From: Haladaptatus cibarius D43
Lineage (GTDB): Archaea; Halobacteriota; Halobacteria; Halobacteriales; Haladaptataceae
Direction of reading: 5' to 3'
DNA length: 64,000 nucleotides
Assembly: GCF_000710615.1 (NCBI RefSeq)
Contig: NZ_JDTH01000006.1
Coordinates: 124,001-188,000 of the forward strand
Numbering within the stretch: position 1 is the first letter of the stretch; each line of letters starts with the position of its first letter. Positions 59,567-64,000 of the stretch are shown here, in pieces. Both the position numbers and the translations under genes were made by a program. The notes under the pieces were generated by a model that saw only the letters and a program-made list of their open reading frames with translations, was not told the origin of the DNA and ran no database searches.

Positions 59567-59977
59567 ATGGCTGTCGAACCAAAAACGACGACCGAAGTAC
59601 CGGAATCAACTAGCTCGAAAACCGGAACCGGGTTGGACGAGAATCTCGCCGGGGCGCTCGCATATCTCTTGGGTCCGCTTACCGGCATCCTCTTTTTCGT
59701 CCTCGAAAGCGAAAACGAGTTCGTGAAATTCCACTCGGCACAGAGTATCGCGTTCGGAGTTGGACTGTTCTTCGTTTACGTGGCGATGACGTTCGTGCAG
59801 TTCGCACTCATCTTCGTTCCTAGAGTGGGTGGTTTGTTCTCGCTCATGTTCTCGTTCGCCTACCTCGTTGTCGGGTTCGTCGCGTTCCTCGGGTGGTTGT
59901 TCCTGATGTACAAGGCCTACTCGGGCGACGCGTACCACATGCCAGTGTTCGGGAACGTCGCGGACAGAATCGCGTAA
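59567..59977 (+). CDS. DUF4870 membrane protein
   Basis: A 136-residue protein with three or four helices: LAGALAYLLGPLTGILFFVL, FHSAQSIAFGVGLFFVYVA, a middle hydrophobic stretch and YLVVGFVAFLGWLFLMYKAY. ENEFVKFHSAQSI, joining the first two, is the hallmark of DUF4870. Function unknown. It ends one base before the lipoprotein gene, so the two form an operon. Confidence 0.9.
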   Translation: MAVEPKTTTEVPESTSSKTGTGLDENLAGALAYLLGPLTGILFFVLESENEFVKFHSAQSIAFGVGLFFVYVAMTFVQFALIFVPRVGGLFSLMFSFAYLVVGFVAFLGWLFLMYKAYSGDAYHMPVFGNVADRIA

Positions 59978-59978
59978 A

Positions 59979-60668
59979 ATGGCTCGAACGGCAACGATTT
60001 TCGCCATCGTTCTCGCTGTCGTTTTTGCCGGGTGCGCAGGATTCGGCCCCAGTGTCCCGAATGCCGAGGATATGAATGCAGGCGACGGTGCAGGTGATGA
60101 AGTAGGAAGTGGCAACGGAGACGGTGCGAACGACGACGAAACGACTGACAACAGCTTTCAACCGTTCCGGTTCGACCGGCCCGGAACGTACACCTTCGAC
60201 GTAATGGACGCGAACGAAGGAACCGGGAAACTCGTCTGGGACGTACAAGCCATCGACGGCGAAAACGTCACCTTGAACAGCATCTTCGAATTTGGCGGAG
60301 AGAGACACGAATCGTCCATGACCGTCAACCGCGACGACGCAATCATCGACCTCGCATTCGTTCCCGGCGGGCAGTATGCCGTCCAGACGATGTACGCGGG
60401 CGCGATGAGCAGTGCCTACGGCAAAGACCTCCGGGTCGGCCAATCGTGGAGTTTCACGACGCAGGACGGAACGATGACTTACGAAGTGACCGAAAAGCGA
60501 ACCTACGCTGGAATCGAGTGTTACTACTCGGAAGTCCGAATCGACGGTTCGGTTGTCAGAGACGGATGCTACTCACCCGACCACGGCGTCGCGCCGTACT
60601 CCGCGTACTACGACGAGAGCGGAAAAGCGGTGTTGGAAGTGAAACTCGTGGAGTACGAAGCGAACTAA
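59979..60668 (+). CDS. Secreted lipoprotein of unknown function
   Basis: A 229-residue protein with a short signal and lipobox, ATIFAIVLAVVFAGCAG (Cys19), followed by an acidic low-complexity linker with Asn and Asp, then a beta-rich domain (YTFDVMDANEGTGKLVW, FEFGGERHESSMTVNRDD, QDGTMTYEVTEKRTYAG). Haloarchaeal lipoproteins with this kind of domain are surface-exposed and mostly uncharacterised. It is translationally linked to DUF4870, and the pair may work together at the membrane. Confidence 0.82.
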   Translation: MARTATIFAIVLAVVFAGCAGFGPSVPNAEDMNAGDGAGDEVGSGNGDGANDDETTDNSFQPFRFDRPGTYTFDVMDANEGTGKLVWDVQAIDGENVTLNSIFEFGGERHESSMTVNRDDAIIDLAFVPGGQYAVQTMYAGAMSSAYGKDLRVGQSWSFTTQDGTMTYEVTEKRTYAGIECYYSEVRIDGSVVRDGCYSPDHGVAPYSAYYDESGKAVLEVKLVEYEAN

Positions 60669-60728
60669 CAGTTTCACTTTCACTCCGCTCTGGTGAACTA
60701 TTTAGTTGTCACCTTCGAACCGGCGGAC

Positions 60729-60884
60729 ATGGGACTGATGCGACGACTCGGAGTAGGTTCGGAGTCGGAATCGGATTCGAACGACCCATACGAATGTCGA
60801 GGGTGTGAAACCTCGTTCACGGTTCGGTATCAAGTCTGCCCCGAATGCGGTGGCTATACCATCGAACGGGACGACTGGGACTAA
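60729..60884 (+). CDS. Small zinc-ribbon protein
   Basis: A 51-residue protein: MGLMRRLGVGSESESDSN and then YECRGCETSFTVRYQVCPECGGY. Two CxxC knuckles (CRGC and CPEC) make a zinc ribbon. Such haloarchaeal small proteins are common and of unknown role. ATG 60729 is preferred over the GTG at 60693, since MGL(M/L)RRLG is the usual start. Confidence 0.8.
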   Translation: MGLMRRLGVGSESESDSNDPYECRGCETSFTVRYQVCPECGGYTIERDDWD

Positions 60885-61222
60885 CGAACGACCAGTTCGT
60901 CGTCCGGTCGAACGACGTCTGCAACACCTGCTGGAAACTCCACCACGCTGTCCCCCCTCCCACGCGCGAACCCCGTCCACGGATTCAAACGGGCAACTCG
61001 CGTTACCTGTCCGTTTTCGGTCCATACCACGTCAAGCGCCAGCGGCGTGAATAGCGTCGAAGCACGGCGTTCCGCGACCGAATCGAACTCGAATACGAGC
61101 GCACAGTCCTCGCGCCGAAAGAGACGAAACAGTCCTCTCATCCGCGAACCGAGCGAATCCATTCGGTCTGTCCGCGAGGAAAGCGTCCGCTCGACTCCGT
61201 CTCGTCGCCGAATGACGTGCAT
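60881..61222 (-). CDS. DUF192 family protein
   Basis: A 113-residue protein with the DUF192 core: DSLGSRMRGLFRLFRREDCALVFEF, STLFTPLALDVVWTENGQV, RLNPWTGFARGRGD and VVEFPAGVADVVRPDDEL. The family is a small beta-barrel of unknown function. The Arg/Asp-rich start is longer than usual. It converges on the zinc-ribbon gene with a 4-bp overlap at the 3' ends. Confidence 0.85.
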   Translation of the reverse strand: MHVIRRRDGVERTLSSRTDRMDSLGSRMRGLFRLFRREDCALVFEFDSVAERRASTLFTPLALDVVWTENGQVTRVARLNPWTGFARGRGDSVVEFPAGVADVVRPDDELVVR

Positions 61223-61346
61223 AGGGCGGCTATCGGTTCGTTACCCCTCGAACGTTTCGCCGCCGTCGTGAAAATCGGCGAAAATAATAGTAGGCCCTCG
61301 ACGCGAGACGTTCGTTTTCGGGTCGCTATCGCACTCCGGGTCGTCG

Positions 61347-61565
61347 CTATGCGTTTTCCTGTCGGTAGTTCCGCCCCAGAAAGAGCGTTATGAGGTGAAA
61401 GGATAGTAGTCCGACAAATAACGGAAGAACCTTCGCACCGAGTCCATCGAAAATCAATGGGATGTAGAACAGCGGAAGGATAACTGAAAGCCAAAAGCTT
61501 GCGATTTGGACGGGAGCGGCAACGAACTGGTGGCTGACTGCGGTAGCGATTTCGACCAACGACAT
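61347..61565 (-). CDS. Small membrane protein
   Basis: A 72-residue protein with two hydrophobic helices: FWLSVILPLFYIPLIFDGLG and VLPLFVGLLSFHLITLFLG. A short helix (LVEIATAVSHQFVAAPVQI) precedes them. Family not recognised. It is a single gene. Confidence 0.65.
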   Translation of the reverse strand: MSLVEIATAVSHQFVAAPVQIASFWLSVILPLFYIPLIFDGLGAKVLPLFVGLLSFHLITLFLGRNYRQENA

Positions 61566-61900
61566 AAAAAATTCTACGATATTCGGTATGAATACTATTG
61601 ACCGGTTAAACGGTTCTAACTAGCTGTTAAGTTCGTTGTTAAGTGGGCGCGGAGCCACGGTGTTCGATGGTAAATACGACGAATGCTCATCTGTACTTCG
61701 TCCCCTGTTTTCGACCTTCGAATCGTAGAATCGCATGACTGCGGCGTGTAAGACGAACAAAAAAGGCGATGAGATTGTTCCCCGCTTGCCTTTTCACCTC
61801 GTGCGTATGACTACAACCGGTTTTTCGTCTGACAGGGCTTTATGATTTTTCAGGGTGTATGTGTGACGAACACGAATCACGTGTTTCGAAGGTGTCCCCA
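61566..61900. other. AT-rich intergenic region
   Basis: About 335 bp between divergent genes. It holds both promoters; TTTATGATTTTTC near 61840 is AT-rich. A plus-strand start at 61859 would add 14 residues to the HalOD1 protein and is not favoured. Confidence 0.4.
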
Positions 61901-62212
61901 ATGAGTAAATCGAACACATCCCAACCGGGAGCACCCCCGGCGACGTACCACACGACTCACGACTGGACAGACGCGGAATCACTCAGTACGACAGTCATGA
62001 CGGCGATTGCGGAAGCGATGGACGAAGATCCGACGGAAATCGGCCCGCTCTACGACCAGTTCGATCCGGACGCCTTGGACGGACTGTTTGCCCCGCGACG
62101 GGGGGGAAAAATCCGGACGGACAGTCACGTCGGATTCACGTTCGAGGAGTACTACATCTTCATCCAAAGCGACGGCCTCATCGCGGTTCATCCACCCGAA
62201 GAAGGAACGTAG
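61901..62212 (+). CDS. HalOD1 output-domain protein
   Basis: A 103-residue HalOD1 protein: WTDAESLSTTVMTAIAEAMD, EIGPLYDQFDPDALDGLF and HVGFTFEEYYIFIQSDGLI. Compared with the copy at 27885 the core is the same but the C-terminal strand is more hydrophobic. The YHTTHDW start is typical of the family. A zinc-ribbon/integrase pair lies just downstream, but with its own spacing. Confidence 0.85.
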   Translation: MSKSNTSQPGAPPATYHTTHDWTDAESLSTTVMTAIAEAMDEDPTEIGPLYDQFDPDALDGLFAPRRGGKIRTDSHVGFTFEEYYIFIQSDGLIAVHPPEEGT

Positions 62213-62250
62213 ATTTTTATCCCTCCCGGCCCCACGAAACGACAGATGCG

Positions 62251-62391
62251 ATGATTCAGCTACCGATACGGCGATGTTCCGCCTGCGGCTATCTCGGCCC
62301 AGTCGGACGGTTCGTGGACGAGGAACGGAAACTGACGTGTCCCCGATGCGGCACCGAACTGAGTGGGACGTTCGACCCGCGACTAGCATGA
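62251..62391 (+). CDS. Zinc-ribbon microprotein (46 aa)
   Basis: A 46-codon frame, MIQLPIRRCSACGYLGPVGR, then KLTCPRCGTELSGTF. Two CxxC knuckles (Cys9-Cys12 and Cys30-Cys33) form a zinc ribbon. Its stop overlaps the start of the downstream recombinase (ATGA 62388-62391), so the two are translationally coupled. The coupling suggests it accompanies the recombinase, for example as a DNA-binding or directionality factor; that is inference. Confidence 0.7.
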   Translation: MIQLPIRRCSACGYLGPVGRFVDEERKLTCPRCGTELSGTFDPRLA

Positions 62392-63500
62392 CAGGGACGA
62401 CGCTCACCGCCGCAATCGAAGAATACCTCTCCAGCATCGAGGCCGGAAACTACCGCACCAACGCCGGTTCCGCGCTCACGCAGTGGTCTGAGTGGCTCGC
62501 ACAGGAACGAGCCGTAACCCAACTGGACGGCGTGGAAGTCATCGACTGCCGTCGGTACGCCCGCCACCTCAAACGACAGGTGCGCGAGGACGAACTGAAA
62601 TCCTCGACTGCCCACACCTACTACGCCTACGTTCGGGCGTTTCTCGGGTTCTGCGAGGCCGACGAACTCCTCTCTCGGAATCCCGCCGCCGTCTCGCGGG
62701 CGCAGGCCGAACTGCCGGAGAACACCGCCGACGCGAACCGCCAGTTCTGGTCGGAACGCGACAGAAAAGCCATCCTCGCGTTCATGGACAAACGAGTAGA
62801 GCAGGCGTTGGAGGCGGATGGCGAGGGCGATGGTAATGGAATTTCGCGCGAACGCGCCTACCGCGACCGGGCACTCGTTCGGTTACTTGCACTGTCAGGC
62901 GTCCGGGGCGCGGAAGTGTTCCGCGCCCCGGCGGACGACAAGCGACCCGGAATCACGTGGCGAGACGTGGACATCGAAGGTGGGTCGCTTCGCGTGTTCG
63001 GCAAATCCCGAGAGTACGAATACGCACAACTGCCGAAAAAAGCCGGAGAGGCGTTGGAGCGCTATCACCGGGTTTTCGACCCACCGACACCACGGTTTCC
63101 GGTGTTTCCGACCGACCACGCGCCGTCGAAATATCGCGCCGTCCGCGAGCAGTTAGCGGGCGACTACACCGAGAGCCAAATCGAAACCATCCTCGACGAA
63201 AACGACATCGACGACGTGGTGCGCGAGTACGAAATCGCCATTCCCGCGATTTCGACCCGCGGCGCGCGCAACCTGATGAAACGCCTCTGCGAGGCGGCCG
63301 GACTGGATATCGACGGCGAATATCTGAAACCCCACGGAGCGCGCCGCGGACTCGGCCATCAGTTGTACAGCGAAGGCCACGCGGAACTGGCCCAATCCGC
63401 GCTCCGCCACGCCTCGATTGCGACGACACACGAAAGCTATTCGAACATTCGTGCGAGCGAGACGGCGGAGCGCGTGGACGACGTACTGGACGATTCGTGA
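62388..63500 (+). CDS. Tyrosine recombinase (integrase/XerC-D type)
   Basis: A 370-residue tyrosine recombinase. The N-terminal SAM-like core-binding domain is about 5-105. The catalytic domain holds Arg173 (LLALSGVRGAEVFRA), Lys206 (FGKSRE), His316 and Arg319 (KPHGARRGLG), His341 (ALRHASIATT) and nucleophile Tyr351 (HESYSN). There is an extra acidic segment (EADGEGDGN) before the catalytic domain. It may be a chromosomal XerC/D-like resolvase or an integrated-element remnant; no att repeats are seen nearby. A perfect 13-bp inverted repeat lies directly after the catalytic Arg codon. Confidence 0.9.
   Translation: MTGTTLTAAIEEYLSSIEAGNYRTNAGSALTQWSEWLAQERAVTQLDGVEVIDCRRYARHLKRQVREDELKSSTAHTYYAYVRAFLGFCEADELLSRNPAAVSRAQAELPENTADANRQFWSERDRKAILAFMDKRVEQALEADGEGDGNGISRERAYRDRALVRLLALSGVRGAEVFRAPADDKRPGITWRDVDIEGGSLRVFGKSREYEYAQLPKKAGEALERYHRVFDPPTPRFPVFPTDHAPSKYRAVREQLAGDYTESQIETILDENDIDDVVREYEIAIPAISTRGARNLMKRLCEAAGLDIDGEYLKPHGARRGLGHQLYSEGHAELAQSALRHASIATTHESYSNIRASETAERVDDVLDDS
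62903..62931. repeat. Perfect 13-bp intragenic inverted repeat in the recombinase gene
   Basis: CCGGGGCGCGGAA, GTG, then TTCCGCGCCCCGG. It encodes part of RGAEVFRAPA, immediately after catalytic Arg173. It could form a very stable hairpin. Confidence 0.8.
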
Positions 63501-63597
63501 CGTTCTGTAGACTCCAACCTTCTCCACCGACATCCACATCTTCGTCCCTAACAGTGCAGGGTATATTTGTTTATGACGTCCACCGCTAGCGAGGGGT

Positions 63598-63903
63598 ATG
63601 AGTCACTGTGAATGGCACGACAAACCGGCGCAACTCGACGCGGTATTCCACGTGCTTTCGAGCGCCTATCGGCGACGAATCCTGTTCGAACTGGACGCGG
63701 GACGCCTCCGCGTTTCGGAGGTGTCCCGCCGATTAGAGGCGGAGTACGGCGATGACCGTGACCGAATCGAACTGGCAGTGCGCACTATCCACCTGCCGAA
63801 ACTCGCCGATTTCGAGTTTATCGAGTGGCACAGCGATTCCGACGAAATTCGACGGGGAGCGCGATTCGAGGAAGTCCGTCCGGTTCTCGACGGACTCGAC
63901 TGA
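63598..63903 (+). CDS. DUF7344-like winged-helix protein
   Basis: A 101-residue protein: AVFHVLSSAYRRRILFELDAG then VSEVSRRLEAEYGDDRDR and VRTIHLPKLADFEFIEWHSD. This is the DUF7344-like winged-helix core with its RRRI helix and a beta wing. It begins about 97 bp after the recombinase stop. It is probably a transcription regulator with unknown targets. Confidence 0.8.
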   Translation: MSHCEWHDKPAQLDAVFHVLSSAYRRRILFELDAGRLRVSEVSRRLEAEYGDDRDRIELAVRTIHLPKLADFEFIEWHSDSDEIRRGARFEEVRPVLDGLD

Positions 63904-64000
63904 CGCGACGTGGTGGTGAGAATGCGATTCGAAATCGAAGATTCGAATCGCATACCAACAACCCCTTTTTCCCGCACCACCGATTTCGACTCATGCGACT

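Noticed and set aside
63993-64000. ATG at the right edge of the window
   Set aside because: It could start the next gene, but eight bases cannot support a call.
1-64000. tRNA, rRNA and insertion-sequence genes
   Set aside because: None seen; no transposase motifs, no paired terminal repeats and no cloverleaf-like segments recognised by eye.

Overview
The window is a chromosomal segment of a halophilic archaeon (class Halobacteria). The evidence is the acidic Asp/Glu-rich proteins, GC-rich codon use with AT-rich gaps between genes, TATA boxes about 25-29 nt before start codons (leaderless transcription), and many haloarchaea-restricted families: RdfA, HalOD1, amphi-Trp, Bat-type HTH, DUF7344-like winged helices, DUF6789 and tiny zinc-finger proteins. 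A Haladaptatus-like genus is possible but is not proven here. There are no rRNA or tRNA genes, no CRISPR array and no complete insertion sequence.

Layout. 1-9.2 kb: housekeeping and accessory genes (DoxX, an AbgB-like M20 amidohydrolase, the cell-shape regulator RdfA, a glycerate 2-kinase, a formate/nitrite channel fused to two universal stress domains, an EamA exporter, a C2H2 microprotein and an amphi-Trp protein). 9.5-21.7 kb: a compatible-solute catabolic island. It holds a protein that closely matches ectoine hydrolase DoeA, a 2-hydroxyacid dehydrogenase, an M20 deacylase overlapping a threonine ammonia-lyase-like PLP enzyme, two class III aminotransferases, a BCCT transporter, RidA, an uncharacterised gene and a luciferase-like monooxygenase. 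My reading is uptake by BCCT, ring opening by DoeA, deacetylation by the M20 enzyme (a non-homologous stand-in for DoeB), then PLP-dependent conversion with RidA removing reactive enamines. This pathway is inferred.

22-36 kb: an MMPL/RND transporter, a Tat-exported subtilase, a tandem pair of PH-domain membrane proteins, HalOD1, a proteasome-like Ntn protein, SDR, P450 with a divergent Bat-type HTH gene, USP, a winged helix, SprT and an aldo/keto reductase. 36-38 kb: a 5'-truncated sugar nucleotidyltransferase pseudogene next to an intact epimerase. 38-46.4 kb: respiratory genes. A lone haem-copper oxidase subunit I sits with a 37-aa membrane microprotein, then USP and Sir2, then coxB, a subunit I+III fusion and subunit IV. 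A DUF6789 membrane protein flanks each oxidase locus.

46.5-64 kb: an M28 aminopeptidase, a LOV/PAS-GAF-Bat light or redox regulator, and a striking secreted protein with about 19 Asn/Gln-rich repeats (the best candidate for an undescribed structure). These are followed by an asparagine-synthetase-like enzyme lacking its glutaminase cysteine, a HerA-like ATPase, an FAD amine oxidase-like protein, an HTH regulator (a decayed relative lies at 28.6 kb), DUF4870, a lipoprotein, zinc microproteins, DUF192, HalOD1, and a zinc ribbon whose stop overlaps the start of a tyrosine recombinase. Several genes carry perfect intragenic inverted repeats, concentrated in the threonine-lyase-like gene.
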